From contig JAEMWC010000239.1 in NCBI GenBank assembly GCA_016490735.1, forward strand, positions 211,501 to 275,500: 64,000 nucleotides of DNA, written 5' to 3'. The notes beneath the pieces were generated by a model. That model saw only the letters and a program-made list of their open reading frames with translations. It was not told the DNA's origin and ran no database searches. This DNA comes from Pachyseris speciosa (taxonomy: Eukaryota; Cnidaria; Anthozoa; Scleractinia; Pachyseridae). Of the stretch, positions 31,145 through 60,733 are shown piece by piece. How positions within the stretch are numbered: the first letter of the stretch is position 1; each line of letters opens with the position of its first letter. The translations under genes and the position numbers were made by a program.

Positions 31145-32739
31145 CACTGATCGCAGGCGCCTCTTCTGCTTTGTTCCCGAACGCACAAAAGAAGATAATT
31201 AGCACTCGCTGTTCAGCTCAAGTGGGAAGTAGTGACTGAGACGCCTTGCATCTCAATAAAAGCGGTTCCGTTTGAACATTTGATTGAGCTTTGTGTATGT
31301 GTGTTGTGGTCTTGAATATTTTTCAACAATCAGGTCTATGAACTACTGCAAATCCATTTGCAGTGTTAGAAATCCGGTCGGTTTCGCACTAATCGTAGTT
31401 TTCAATCTAGATGCCTTTGTTTTAACAGCTGATTTGTGTTTTGTGTTGTTTGTTTTTAGCATGTGATGTTTTCAACTAGCGGTTTGCTGAACAATTTTAA
31501 AACAACATGCAGTGTGAGAGATACGGCACGTTTGGTACTAATTAAAAATTGAATAGATCTCTTTGTTCTTCTTTGTTTTCCGGCAAAAAAAGCGGAAACA
31601 AAAAACAAGGAGATATGCCGTGGCATTTGCACGTGCAGTGTAACTAAAGCTGGTGGTTTGGAGAACGAGGGTAAGTTTTATTAGCCGGTTTAATTTTTTC
31701 TGCTTGTAACTCTTTATCTAATATCGTACCCAGATATCCCACATCTGGTAAAGTTAAAAAGTACGCCATTTCTCATTGGCTACTGGAAAAAGGGTTACCA
31801 CAATCTAATGTATGCCCTGATTGGCTCTTGTTAGTGCGGCTTTTTTGTGGCTTCATTTTCGTGGAAATATTCAACATGGCAGTATGGAAAACGCGAGCAA
31901 TAGTTTAAACGCCGTTTCTGAGGCAAGACAGCTGGGAGGAAATTTTTTCCGACGCCGGGAAAGCTTTGAGATTAAAACGAACTGTTCAAAAACTGTGTGA
32001 GATTTGTGTCGGAGGCACAAACGAACTTCCCAAGTTCTGTTGCAGATCTTGTTTTGATAACAGAATTTAGCTGCAACATTTTTCTGATAATAATCGGACA
32101 AAAATATCACCCTACACTGCCTGTTGCTCACCGCTACCTCCGGACGGATAAAATTATCTGGAACTTTCCGGCCTCTAGATATATATCGGCGTGAAACCTG
32201 GCTTCAAGACTACCATCTGCCTCGCTCCAGGAAACATTCATTCTTGCACAAGACACTCCCACTGAGTTAAAATTATTTACTTGATCGTCGATCACAGGGT
32301 TGAGCGGCGAAGCCACAATTACAATTGACTCGGTCCTTTCATTTCTTCTTTGCAGCGAAATGATCGTAATGTGAAGAAAGCGCTTGATAAATTAGCAGTC
32401 GGGAGAATAATTAACCAATCTTAGCCGTTGACAAAAACCTCCTGTATTGCTTCTTTTAGCTTTGGTTTGATTTTGAAGTTTTCTTCTCCTCTGGACCGCA
32501 AAGCCGTTTGAAAAGCCCTCTCAAAGTCCATTTATCTATCGCTCATAAACAAAATAAGGACAAGCATGCGTAGTGATAGTGAGGCCCTTATATCGGGCCT
32601 GGTTCTTACTGAGCATGCTCCAAATTCGATCTTTACCAGATCTCCCTTTCGCTCGGCCGTGTGAGATCGGGGTACAAGATTACCCTTTATCTGTCAGATT
32701 TTGTAAGCCTTTTTCGCAAATTTCCTGAGGGTAGGAGGT
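31095..32739. other. No recognisable gene
   Basis: Short frames only. At 30780-30830 and 31450 there are T/G-rich runs. No repeat ends were seen. Confidence 0.4.
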
Positions 32740-33340
32740 CAAGACGACCTCGCTATTCCATTTAAGGGGTTACCACGGAAATTTTGCTGATCCACCACGC
32801 CGAAGGCTCTATCTCTGTTGTCACGTGAGAAGAAATTTCACAAGAAGTGAGCTGCTGAAAGTATTCGAGCGAGTCATTACAATTCACGGAGTGAAGTTGT
32901 GTCTTTAGCCGTTTTGTGAGTCGATTCCGGCACCTGGTATGGCAATTTTGGCGAGTTTTGACTTGTAAATAATGCAATCGGTGCAATATTTTTTCAGCAG
33001 GACCGGGTGGCTCGACACGGTTCTAAAAAATATCACAAAGGCGAAAATTACAGACCAGTGAGTGCAAGTGAAATCAAAAGCGTTATCTGCGTCGCGCTAA
33101 ACAAGGGTGAAGGAAAATGTCAAACAGATTTCAAGAAGCTGAGTGGAAGTTTGCTGGTAACGTAGACTTTTAGCTTCAAAAGATATTTTTGTTCCAAAAA
33201 CTTCAAGGCAAAGTTTCGTAGTTTTGGTGTTCTCAAAAGGCGTCCGAAACCAACACTTTTGGTTTTGCAACAAAATAAACGGTTATATTCAATGAAAATT
33301 GGTCTCATCGTCCTTAACATTTTCAAGTACAATAGACGTT
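32740..33340. repeat. Second copy of the 29000-29700 dispersed repeat
   Basis: It matches the first copy over the block from gggtaggaggtcaa to the end of ttgcaacaaaataaacgg, with small insertions and deletions. Confidence 0.7.
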
Positions 33341-34149
33341 ATCGTGGATCACGTGACGTGTCACATTACCATTTCCTTGAAAACATCACTTATTTGAGGA
33401 GCAGGTGACGGTTGTAGGAGATAATATCGAGTAAAAACGCTTTTCATAACGCATATTAATTATTTCCAGCATATCAAGTTTGGAATGACCGTCCATCGTT
33501 CTAAACAGAAAAATTATAAGGGAAAGGTCATTTTTCGGCCCAGAATTCAAACTTTCCTTGTTGATAATCTAGAAACTGAAACTCGTGAACAGTCTGACCA
33601 GGCGTAGAAATTAAAATCTTGGACGAAACTACTGGAGAAAATAGGCCTCCTGGGGCCAAAAATTCCTTCTCCAATAGGTGTGAGTCAACAATATCCCTAA
33701 AGTAACTTCCCTTTCCCCCCTCCCCCTTTTCAACGTTGAAGTTGGGAAGTCACCATTGTCAGGGAAACGGTTAGGAGGCGCAGACAACATTGAATTGGGG
33801 GGAGGGGGGCTTTGAGACTCAATTGATCATTGTGTGCACGTACAAAAGCTTCTAAGCTCAATTTTCTCAACAGTTTTGTCCAAGATTGTAGATGGGTTGG
33901 ATTTCCATTGGAAACGCTGAGTTAAACGTTAAATCCACCACCAATTCGCTGATTTAAGAATTTTTCACATTTTGATCACGTGGCTGGTCAGGTGATCAAA
34001 TTATACGTTAAGGCAAAAGAGGACAACAACATTTATCTTCAGAGAAAGATTCATCCTGTTCTAAGCAATCTGGAGAAAGATATTGGCGATCAACAATATT
34101 TCTGAACATATTTCGAAACCCAGGCCTTAAACGGCGTGTGTTGTCTGCT
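33341..34149. other. Unannotated stretch
   Basis: No gene was seen. A purine/pyrimidine-rich patch lies at 33700-33830. Confidence 0.4.
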
Positions 34150-34720
34150 TTTATTAATCCCAAATATGTATTTTACCAATTAATATTAAATAGTGTAGTA
34201 AGGGGAAAGATGATGCTGTATCTTGTAAGCTTCGAAATTTAAGTTGATTTGATAGCATAGAATAATACTTTTCCAAACTTTTACAAAATAGATTCGAGTA
34301 AGGACAGTTAAAGAAAAGGTGGTGCAATGTCTCCGGTTCGCGGCTACAAAAAGTACACTCATCGTGCTCATTGTATCCAATTTGAAATAATTTCGTGTAG
34401 GTATAAAGTATCGAATTTAAGAGTTTATATTGAAAGGCTTTGACATAAGCTATAATGTAGGGAAGAGTGCCAGCAAATTTAAACTATTTCTCAGTTAAGC
34501 TGAAGTATCGTTTGAATTGTTTTGGCGTTATTAGGCAACTAAGCCTTTTTACTAATTAACAATGAATAGTAATCTCTTGATTTCACTTTTGTCACGTCAA
34601 AAATGTCATTTTTGTACATGAAAGAAGGATTACCTCTAGCCGAACCTGTACTGCACTGTTTTAAGTTGGGAGGTATTGAGTGTCTAAGACCTATCTATGT
34701 AAGAAAATTGACCTTTTCTA
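34150..34720 (-). pseudogene. LINE relic: ORF2 C-terminal end (contains an empty Harbinger site)
   Basis: On the minus strand one frame gives FMYKNDIFDVTKVKSRDYY and, further on with frame changes, GYNEHDECTFCSREPETLHH and LSNQLKFRSLQDTAS. The Cys-Cys-His pattern near the end is usual for LINE ORF2 C-termini. It is the uninterrupted relative of 4300-5730. Confidence 0.65.
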
Positions 34721-35638
34721 TTTTGTTTCTTATTGTCCTGAAGGATTCCACGGTGTAAATATTTAATAAGAGATAACCGAATGGTGTAATTCCTGAGTGG
34801 TAATGCACCTTATAAAAAACAGGTTTTCCGTTTATTCTTACGTCTTTATGATTCCAAATTATAGATAACCAGCCACATGCTTCCTATATTGTGCATTTTG
34901 CTACACAAGAAAATAAAATTGGGATCTAACATGATTTGTAACTAGGTGCGCCTTACGGTAAAAGTAAAAACCAGAAAGCGTGCGTCCGGCTTCTGCAGCA
35001 CAAACGTATCCCGAGTAAAAGCTCATAGAGCGTCTTGAATCATTGAGTCTGTGATAATGAGGACCTTGCAAAGGCTCAAGTAAACCTTACATTTGATTTG
35101 TGACGACTGATTTGACAAACTGCCGTCAGTTCCTGCAACAAATTTTCCCCAAAACAATCATGAAAATATAAAATTTTTAGATATTATGCGCTAACTTTCG
35201 CAAAAGGCACGTGCAAATTTGAGAAATTGCTGTGGCCAAGTTTGCCTTGTTTGGAGATGCGATCGTTTTAACTCTGAAAAATGATAAATGAAGTAACACA
35301 GAAGAAAGAACACGAAATATTATAAAACCAAATTTACTTACAAATTTATAGACAAAAATTATGAGCCATTTTCGCACTTTTTGATAGAGCGTTTAAGAAT
35401 AAGAGCATTCGATCACCTGAACAGTGCCGACAAGGATATCTACAATGATCGTAACTATCATTTGTATAACCGTAAAACTCCAACAAGTACCTGGAAATTC
35501 GCTGTAACTCCTGGGCCCATATTCTTGTTTTGAATCACTTAATTCTATCGTTCGCAAAATCGCCTTCGAGTGAGTGTTTCCTTTGTTGGAAAGAAGAAAT
35601 AAAGTGCCATTTTTAACAATGAAAAGAATGATGACAAC

Positions 35639-35639
<1 letters not shown>

Positions 35640-35675
<36 letters not shown>

Positions 35676-35715
35676 AACTTTTTATTAATAAATAATAGTA
35701 ATAATAATAATCCTC
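35640..35715. repeat. (AAT)n microsatellite
   Basis: A pure ATA/ATT trinucleotide run about 35 bases long is followed by an imperfect extension. Confidence 0.95.
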
Positions 35716-35899
35716 TATTTTTGAGATTTTGAATCACATTGGCAAAACGGAGTATTAATCGCACTTAACAAGAAGTTATTATCGCCGGTAAAGCTGGACC
35801 AAACTCCTTCTCAACGATCTCAATTTTAATTGCAAAAATTTAATTATGCCGGTCTTCAGGAGTACGGAGCCCCCAACATCAACCAAAAAATTTTGAGAT

Positions 35900-36055
35900 G
35901 GAAAAGGACTTCTTATAAGTCGACTTATAACTGGTCCAACTCGTCTTATAATAAATCCGTAGACCTTTTTTTTTCCTTGTCCTTGTCGACTTATAATTCG
36001 TCCAGTCGAGTTATAAGTCGACTTATAACTCACCCAGTCGAGTTATAAGTGGACG
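35900..36055. repeat. GTCGACTTATAA palindromic minisatellite
   Basis: The units gtcgacttataa, cagtcgagttataag and their complements recur at least six times. Part of the array can fold back. Confidence 0.7.
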
Positions 36056-36590
36056 GGAGACTGAACCGAGAATCCAATATGGAGGACCGAAACGACCTCA
36101 CTGAACATAACTTTAATCTCGAATTTTACGTCTTCTCTGGTACATGGCCAGAAACTGAGTTCCAGGCAGTTGAGGTGAATACTAACAATCAGAGGTTTAG
36201 CAAAAAGGAAACATGTATCCAATCTTCCAATCGAGGAACTCTCGCTCTCTGCCTCGTTATCTGACATTGTCACAACTTAGAACTTAGAATAGATACCTCC
36301 TTAATCTAGAGATTCCCCTAATACTGAGAGGGACTAGGGGTCCACGGTTTAGGGACTGCGGAGGTAAGGGGGCACCTTTAGAGACCTAATGGCAGGCAGG
36401 GCTTAAAGCAACTTAGTATGTCGCTAGACACCACTTCGTAAGGGAGCAGATTTCATACGCGAATGGCTCTTGAAAAAAAATTATTAAACGATGAAACATT
36501 GGCGTGTCACTGTTGATAGCAAAGCAGGTGGCGTGGCCGGCGTAGACACGAGACTGAGATAAGAGCTTACTGATCCGGGAATATTGCAGT
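36056..36590. other. Unannotated stretch
   Basis: No gene was recognised. Confidence 0.35.
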
Positions 36591-36905
36591 TTACAAATAA
36601 AAATAAAAAAGCACTGCTTGATTAAAAAGACGCTTCTGTTCAATGGTGTCCCAGCCTAAGGACTTGACTAGCTTGGAAGTACTTGTGGTAGTTTTATAAT
36701 TACTACAGACGAAACGGGCCGCATTCTTCTGGATTTGTTCAAGGTGATCTACATCACAGTCAGTGTGTGGGCTCCACGAGGAGAACGCATATTCAACAGT
36801 TGGTCTAACTAGGGATGGTATGTAAGCCTTCTCTCTGACTTCTGCTCTGTATGGTTTCAGTGATCTTCGAATTAGGCCATGTGACGTATTTGCCTTAGCA
36901 GCCAT
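36591..36905 (-). pseudogene. LINE relic: end of reverse transcriptase (thumb) region
   Basis: The frame reads LIRRSLKPYRAEVREKAYIP, then LVRPTVEYAFSSWSPHTDCD and HLEQIQKNAARFVCSNY. This is the well-known stretch after the RT palm in many animal LINEs (LVRP.LEYA...W.P......LE.IQ..AARFV). Only about 100 residues remain, with no catalytic motif. Confidence 0.85.
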
Positions 36906-36949
36906 CTTGGAGCAATGAGAACCCCAGTGGAGGGCTTCAATTCACCTAA

Positions 36950-37266
36950 TATAAATAAAAGCAAAATTCACAGCGACATTGGCGATTTTAAATAAGACGG
37001 ACACTTGATGGCGTTCGGGCAGAGGAGAATGCCGAGAATGAGTTTGTATTTTCAAAAGGTTAATCGTTCTGTCTGCCTGAATTACTCATTTTTTTGTTGG
37101 CAAAACGAGCTCAGAAACGTTCCGAACTTTAGGAAATTGCGACATGGACATCGGTCACTGCATGAAATTCCGACAGCGACATATGGCCCTTCCGAAATTG
37201 CGACATGTGAAGGTTTTCAGATGGGGGACATAAAGACCCCCTTTCCCCTCCCCTAACAGGGCCTCA
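36950..37266. repeat. Relative of the 16695-17116 MITE
   Basis: It shares agcgacattggcgat, gagaatgccgagaat and the end ccctaacagggcctca with the earlier copy. The left terminus is missing or unrecognised. Confidence 0.65.
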
Positions 37267-37330
37267 TATTTACAAGTAATGCTTTAACCATGCAATGACA
37301 GAGTTAAAGTGCACTACAATTTGCAATGAG

Positions 37331-39480
37331 TTATGGGTTTTTGTTCGTGTAATGATAAAACGAAGTAATTACAGTAATGTTAACAACGATGACAATGACG
37401 ATGACGAAGACGGCGACTATGATGATGATGGTAATAACGATGTAAAAGAATATAAAGTACCAAAATGCACATAATCTGTCATACAGATAACCCCAAATAC
37501 CTGAACTATTCCTACGCAAATTCCTCTTCTTGATCCTTTTATAAGAGTCTGGCTTTCTTTTCACGATCAATATGAATGGACTGCTCATTATTGAGGTCCC
37601 TACAATATTGATAGATACAGTGTACTCTCCAGGGGTGGTTGGTCTGTAGGAAACTGTATAACGGCCATCATACAGGGTCATATTAACGGTCTTGAGGTCA
37701 TCATACTGTTGTGAAACTGACGCGATTGCAACTTGTAGCTCATCTATTTCACTATACGTTTCCTTGCCTGTAGAATCTTTGGCCCACTGTACCTTCCGTG
37801 AGACCCTTCCCTCTGCAACTGACAATCAAGGGTCCGTGTTGCTCGTAATTAGCTTTCCTGGTGCATCTTTCAGGGAACCAAAGTCATTTGCAATATATCT
37901 GATACCAGAACACTCTACATTTGGTATATTTGCAGATCTGGATGGCATCAGTTCTTGAAGCCTGTCTTTGATAATGTTCTTGACATTCAAAATTTCTGGT
38001 AAATTCTTTCGAAGAAGAACGTCTAGACAAAATGCCACGGTTCTCTCTATTTCCATCAGTTTACCGTCAAGGCTGGAGGCCTGATCTGCAAACGACTCTT
38101 CTAAAGTTTCTTTCTGCTTGACTAACCTTTCTATCATGCTTGCTTCGTGCTGACGGATCAATAAAATGCACTGTTGTGCCACTCTCTTCACCTTCCCTGT
38201 TGTTTTTCAATGTCACCGCCTAACTTCAATCTTCTTCTCTCCAGAGTTTCTTTCCTCGTCTTCAAACGACAGCTGTTTGTTTGAACTTCGCCCAATTTGG
38301 TTTCAATCTCGGATTTATAGTTTTCAAGACCTTGATCAATCGAGATTTTGTCGTGATCTTGATGTTCCAATTTTGCGCAGTCACGGCAAATGCAAATTTC
38401 GCAATTTGCACAAAAAAACCGAACTTCATCGTTGTGTTTCTTGCAGAAGTTTGCCCTTCGAACGTAATCTTGCACATCGCTGGTTTCAAAGTTTCTGATT
38501 TCTTTAACACGTTGACCTCTACATAGTTTCCCTTTTACATATGCCTGAGCACATTCCTCACATAAGAAGCAGTAGCACCGTGATAAAACTTCAAATAATT
38601 ATTTTCGTCACAGTTTCCACAATGTGGTGAATCGTCTTGCCCTCGTCCACTATATGCCTCCACGATGTCGACCAACTGTTTTTAAAACAGGTTGGATGGC
38701 GGGCAACTTATGTAGTTGTTAGGGCATTCGGTGATTTGACGGCACGTCGGGCAAGTCAGTTTACCTTCGGGCTGTCGTCGTAACCACGCTTCTAGACAGC
38801 TCCATATCAAACTTTGCCTATTGTTATGGTTTAAATTTTTTAAGACAATAAGCCTTTTGTTGTATGTCCGTAGGGATTTTTCCGTCCTGTTTCGCCAGAT
38901 TATAATCGGGTCAAATCGTGTTCAGTCGGAACTTGTCCCTGATGACAAATTTTTCCCAACGGTAGCCTACTTAGGAAAACGAAGACAAACTAACTGGGGG
39001 TACGTCAGCAGGTTTGACTAAGCTTTTGTCATACCGAGCACACATGTTTCGGCCTTACCCAGCCTAACCGACTAAAGTAAAAGTAACCGTACTTTACTTT
39101 TACTTTAGTCGTCTAGTATTTTTTAGCTCATGTTTTAGCGACCAAACGGCGATGAGGAGCTGAAAGCGATAAGAACGGGCCGGCTGCTATGTTTTATCTC
39201 AGTTTAATATGCTTTATACGCTATGCTAATTCGTGCATGGCTTAATAATTATTTACCAATTGCGCATGGATCTACGAAAACGATAAACGAAAACAGAACT
39301 GTTGTCGATCGGCAAGAAGACAAGTTTTTGCTTTTGCACAATGTGTGGAGACATTTCAGTATTTTTGGTTCTTTCGTGGCACTAAACTGTTCTTGGCACA
39401 CGGAACAGTCTAATTCCTTTTGAACATCATCGAAAAAACTTCTGCTTTGAGCCATCTCTGCTACCAATCTACAGATTGGT
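37331..39480 (-). pseudogene. Broken TRIM-type gene (RING, B-boxes, coiled coil, filamin repeat)
   Basis: In order on the minus strand: an N-terminal RING half (DCSVCQEQF...LHTLC, near 39400-39440); a stretch of about 520 bases with no GT donor; the RING remainder (CLEAWLRRQPEGKLTCPTCR, near 38790-38730); an in-frame TAA; a first B-box (CGNCDEN ... CEECAQAYVKGKLC) with a frame change; a second B-box (CKKHNDEVRFFCANCEICIC, near 38430); a coiled coil with another frameshift near 38190; a TGA at about 37826; and a filamin-type repeat (DGRYTVSYRPTTPGEYTVSI). The hydrophobic C-terminus is only the reading of a GATGAT-type repeat at 37385-37430. Usual relatives end in NHL repeats, which are absent. 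Multiple independent lesions make pseudogene status firm. Confidence 0.85.
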
Positions 39481-39497
39481 TCAGTAGAAGCATTCAA

Positions 39498-40534
39498 CAG
39501 CTACCAAAGAATCAACGGAAGTTGAAATTATAACAGTAAGCTGCGCGTGTGCTGTATTAGTTCCGTGATGTGGTAACACCGTTCAAAGTCCATTTTTTCC
39601 CAAACACCAAAACAACGTCAGTCGCCCATTAAAAACTCTTTGAAAACATGGTAATGAAAAGGAATTAAATAAAAAAAAATAGAGGGTTTGGGAGGTGATC
39701 AGTTAGCCGACCTTGGAGTACCAACCTCTTGCAATTGGTATCTATCTGAGCCCACTAACGCCGTGACTTCTTCCTTCAGGCTCTTTGAGTAGCCCTGGGT
39801 ACTGTCTCGTGAGCCTAACTTGAGCGTGACTTAATAATTTTTGCAATATATTTATTTTATTGTAAATACTGGATGAATTGTTAAAAAAAAACATAAACAT
39901 ACGTAAACATGTCGTCTATCTGCCTAGTCTTCAGTAGAGTCCTCTGCCTGCGGCATTAAGGCCGTCCCCAGCATGTATACGGGACCTCCTGGCCAATAAA
40001 GATCCATATAGATATTCTGGCGTCTCTGTCCCTGGAGAGGGGGCAGTCGGCAGAGTAGCACTTGATTAGTAAAGCATTATTAGAGTGCACTACTGACTTT
40101 TGTACAAGCTAATTTTTTACCTTCCCAGCCGTCCCTTTAAGGGAGCAAACTTAGACTTTTAAGAACTCCCCTCTGTAATCCTTTCAAACCCCGCTTCCAC
40201 AGTGAATTAGCTAGCCCTCCCCCTTCTTATGGATGCAAAAAAGTAATTTTGTGATAAATGGACTAACATAAATAAACTAAATTGCTAATGACATGTCACC
40301 TTAACAAATTGTTACCTTAATGAAAATTACTTTAGCCTGTAGAGAACTTTCATTGTCTTGACAGCGGAGTACAATTGCCATGCATAATCGTTATTTAACG
40401 AAGATGTTGCTAAGTTGAAGGGAAGCTAATGTCCCTTAGATTTTAATTATCACATAACTCTTTTACTGAAGGTATTAATTAATTAGGAGGGCTCCACTGA
40501 AAACCGCCTTGGCGAGTTGGATTCCCTCGCAAAA
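39498..40534. other. Unannotated stretch
   Basis: No gene was seen between the TRIM relic and the microsatellite. Confidence 0.4.

Positions 40535-40535
<1 letters not shown>

Positions 40536-40602
<67 letters not shown>
40536..40602. repeat. (ATT)n microsatellite
   Basis: An uninterrupted trinucleotide run. The poly-Asn frame on the minus strand is its translation. Confidence 0.95.
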
Positions 40603-40603
<1 letters not shown>

Positions 40604-40669
40604 GATCATTAACACTGCTTATTATTTTTACACATTTTGAGATGAAAACTACATTAATCTGCAAAAGGT

Positions 40670-41048
40670 ATAATATGATTATTTGGGGTGTGTAGCGTCA
40701 GGGTTTCCTTCATATACAGTATTTAATTAATTGAAATAAGCCTGTACCCATAATTGGATCCTCCTTTGTCATCCGGTAAGTTGACTTCGGTCGTGTATCA
40801 GTAATTGGTGCTTAGTTGGGTTTCGAATGGAGTTATGGGCTTCCCCTACCCTGTGACCCTGAAAGAAAATTTCCCGGGATACCACGTCTTCGATTGCCGT
40901 GTTGCTAGCGTGGTTGTCCTGATGTTGTAGTGGTCATCACACCCGAATAGATACGTGGGGACGTGGGTTCTAATCCCACTCGGAGCAAATTTTCTTTCAA
41001 ACAATTATTCAATTTAATATGATTATTTGGGGTGTATAGCGTCAAACA
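40670..41048. repeat. tRNA-like insert between ~28-bp direct repeats
   Basis: The direct repeat aatatgattatttggggtgt is followed by tagcgtca at both 40672 and 41019. Between them, 40858-41004 is bounded by complementary gaaagaaaattt and aaattttctttc. Inside is GATGTTGTAGTGGTCATCAC (A-box-like) and GTGGGTTCTAATCCCACT (a paired T-arm with B box), so a tRNA-like fold is present without a clean acceptor stem. It may be a tRNA-derived SINE with a long target duplication. Confidence 0.5.
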
Positions 41049-42884
41049 CACAATTCAAAAACTAAGCTTTAGAAGCTTCACCACCACAGCGAGGTATATA
41101 AGCTTACATGGGCAACATGCCAATTAAATGTAAGCTTATATCTCCATCTAGAAACAAAAAAAATCAAAACCATGCATGAATAATCAGTACCTGAAGCCAT
41201 AACCTCTTGCGTTTGCACCTTTCGTCTGGCCCGGCGGTCTCCTCTTTGCACTTAAGCGACATAATAAAGCTTTAATGCGAAGGCTCCGGCAATTAAGGTT
41301 TTGGTCAATGACGCACTTGCCTGGCGCACTATGTTTACTCAGATTAGCAACTGGCGACAGCGAACGTGATCAGCCGCGAAAGTTGCCCCAAATCATTAAC
41401 TCGCCCCAAGTTTCATTCTTGTGGTCCTCACACAGTACTCTGAAAGATCACTACACCATGTTTGTCCACGACCGACCTTTCCATTCATTTTCTAGCTGTT
41501 AAGTAATAAAGCCTGTTTAAACGATTACAACATTTCATTCAACTGAACGCTCGCTCAACAATGCTAAAAATCGCTGAAAGAGTGGAAAATGTTGAACTTA
41601 GGCATACAAAAACGTGTAGAAAAAATAAAAATTATTTAACTTTCATTCAGTATTGCTTCAAGTTTCCTTTGTTCCCCAATATGTTGAATCATGTTGAAGC
41701 CGCTGAATGCTTTGCTCAACGCCCCGGTAGTTGAGTGGGAGGTACTGCCCGTTTTGGTAGGGTGGGCGGCTTGGTTTCCAAAATTGAGACCCTATGTCAG
41801 ACCAAAATACGCCATATTTCATATCCAGATCCTCAGAAATTGTCGTACTATCTTTGTTGTTTGTCGCTGTCGGTACTCCTTCCAAAAACCATACACTATT
41901 TCAGAACGTTGTGCTAAAATAATTACCCATTTTCAGACCAGCACGGGTAAAAAACCATAACATTTCGGGTGGCGTCTACCCAAGTAGTTTATAGAGTGGA
42001 GTGCCCAATCCCCCGGTCAACATTGTTGAGTAAACGTGAGTGATCCGCACCCTACTTTCAGCGTTTCACTTAGAATATAAGTTAAACGAGCGCGTGATAA
42101 GATGGCTTAATTTTGTCAGCTATACGACTGCAATGATGGATGAAGTAGCCGTTTGACAGGACCTGATATCTTCAACTCTAAGTGACCTTAGGAACAATTG
42201 GATACTTGACAAGTGGTCCATACCCAAATATCTTGCCACTGAAATGGAAATGTTTTGTCAGTCTACGTATGTCGTTTTGATCAGAGCCTTTCTATTCTCG
42301 TGCTCTCATGTGAAAGAGCTTTGTTGGTGGCCTGAAAACATCCAACCCACGCGCATAGCTTCCTTCACTATCACTGTAATTTTCTCTCACACATGTAAGA
42401 TTTATTCAGTAACATGCCCCAAAACTACATAACAGCACAGCAAAGCCGAGGGCTTTATAAACTGTTTTGTTTTTAATGTAATATTTCTATTTCCTTAACT
42501 GTGTTTCTGTATCTTCCTGAAAATTTGCACAGTTGCTACAAGCGATTATGATTTTGAAAGTTAATTGCAAGTTGAAAGTTAATTGCAAATTGCTAATTGC
42601 AACCCTTAAGTTTCGCACGGAACGAATTAATGCTTGCATTAAACTGCAGTTCCGACGAGATTGAAACGATTACATTTTGCAATTGCACGGAAAACGGTGT
42701 TCACTCCGAGGCAAATTAAATGCCCTGCAAACCAACTTAAAGACACAGAAACTAGGGTGCCCTGTAATAAAAGGAGAAATTAAACTTCAAAAGTAAAAGT
42801 AAACCACAGGGTGGCCAATTCAGCGCTGAGGTTGTTATCCAGGTAAGCTCTACGTCAAAAAATTTCAATTAAAAAAACTATACA
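41049..42884. other. No recognisable gene
   Basis: Only short frames without motifs. A brief repeat of ttaattgcaa occurs at 42555-42600. Confidence 0.4.
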
Positions 42885-42887
42885 ATC

Positions 42888-43066
42888 AACGTCTCGTAAA
42901 GCGGACACTTTGGAGACGAGCACTACGTGTCTGATTTTGAAACGTACTATCCTGAAGTGACCTGCGTTTTTACATTCGACAACGGAGAAAAATTCAGCCA
43001 GTACTGGTCAACCTCGTGGTGTTCTCTTTAGAGAGGTGTCCGCTTTGTGAGAGTTGACTGTAATTA
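42888..43066. repeat. Short inverted-repeat element
   Basis: The left part, caacgtctcgtaaagcggacac, is complementary to the right end, gtgtccgctttgtgagagttg. No clear target duplication was found. Confidence 0.5.
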
Positions 43067-43730
43067 TTATTAATTTAAAACATGTAAGTCGCCAGATGTA
43101 TTGACCAAACACAAAGCCATTGTTCGGTGTGTCGACTAATGTAACTGAAAAACCGTTTAGTGGATGAAGACATCACTTTGTTGTCAAGTAACTTTCAAGC
43201 TCTTTGTAGAACTGCATATAGTTCAAAACAACACCATCAATAAAAATACTACGATTTGACAAATTAGTATCCTTTTCCGCTCGGAAAAAGATCAGTGCAA
43301 GCGATTAATCGAATCGTGCCTTTCGTAATGTTTACTTCAGGGTTCGGTTGCCACGGTATAATCTAACAGTTTTGATCTATCACGCGAACAGCTTTGTATA
43401 ACTTTAAGTTTTAAGACCTTCGCCATCCTAATCCTCTTTCCCTCAGATATCCAAAATATCCTCGTCCTATGAACAAAGCTATTAAACGGTGCATTAACCA
43501 CACTTGCTATATTGCATTGTTTAAGATAAAAGTGCTCCTATAATCTGACTTCAAATAGACATTCTAAACGTTATGAAACACCTTTTAATTAACACAAGCA
43601 GTATCTCTTGTCAACCAAGAATCGACAGAATCTAACATGAGCCTGACAGCGGAAAGAATAATGAGTGGAAGCTCAAGCGACCTTGCAATTACGCGCACTA
43701 GTTTACAGTAATTGTGTTCTCAGTTAACAA

Positions 43731-44094
43731 TAGGGAGCTTAAGCAACGAGGACGACAACGAGAACGTCACAAAACAATAGGCTTAATGAGCAAAAACAAT
43801 GACTCTGAACGTGCGTTTTACATTTTGGTACATTTCTTTGCCGTCCTCTGCAAAACAACAACGTGAAACGGCCAAATTCTATGCTTTCTCGAGAACGTGA
43901 ACGCATGACGCCAAGTTTTTCTTTTTATTCCCTAACTTTGACGTCGTTCATAGCAATTTAGTCCCTGGACAGTTCGCCAGTATTTTTTAAGTTCAGCAAT
44001 TTGGAATAATCGCAAAAGAGTTATAAAAATGAGAAGTTATATTTCGAAATAACTTTTTCGTTACCGTCGTCGTCGTCGTTGCTTAAGCTCCCTA
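43731..44094. mobile_element. MITE with TAGGGAGCTTAAGCAACGA termini
   Basis: The ends are inverted repeats (TAGGGAGCTTAAGCAACGA; TCGTTGCTTAAGCTCCCTA) with (GTC)n inside the right one. The matching place in copy B, near 28675, reads gttaacaaaactcg without it. Non-coding. Confidence 0.85.
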
Positions 44095-44176
44095 TTACTC
44101 GAAGAACAAGCATAACTGTGCGTACACCTATCCCCATGGAGAACGTTGGTGGCGCCGCACAGAAGGGTTTCTCTGA

Positions 44177-60733
<16,557 letters not shown>

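Noticed and set aside
37331..37480. Hydrophobic C-terminal segment after the filamin repeat, suggesting a membrane anchor
   Set aside because: It is coded by a GATGAT-type simple repeat. TRIM relatives have no membrane segment there.
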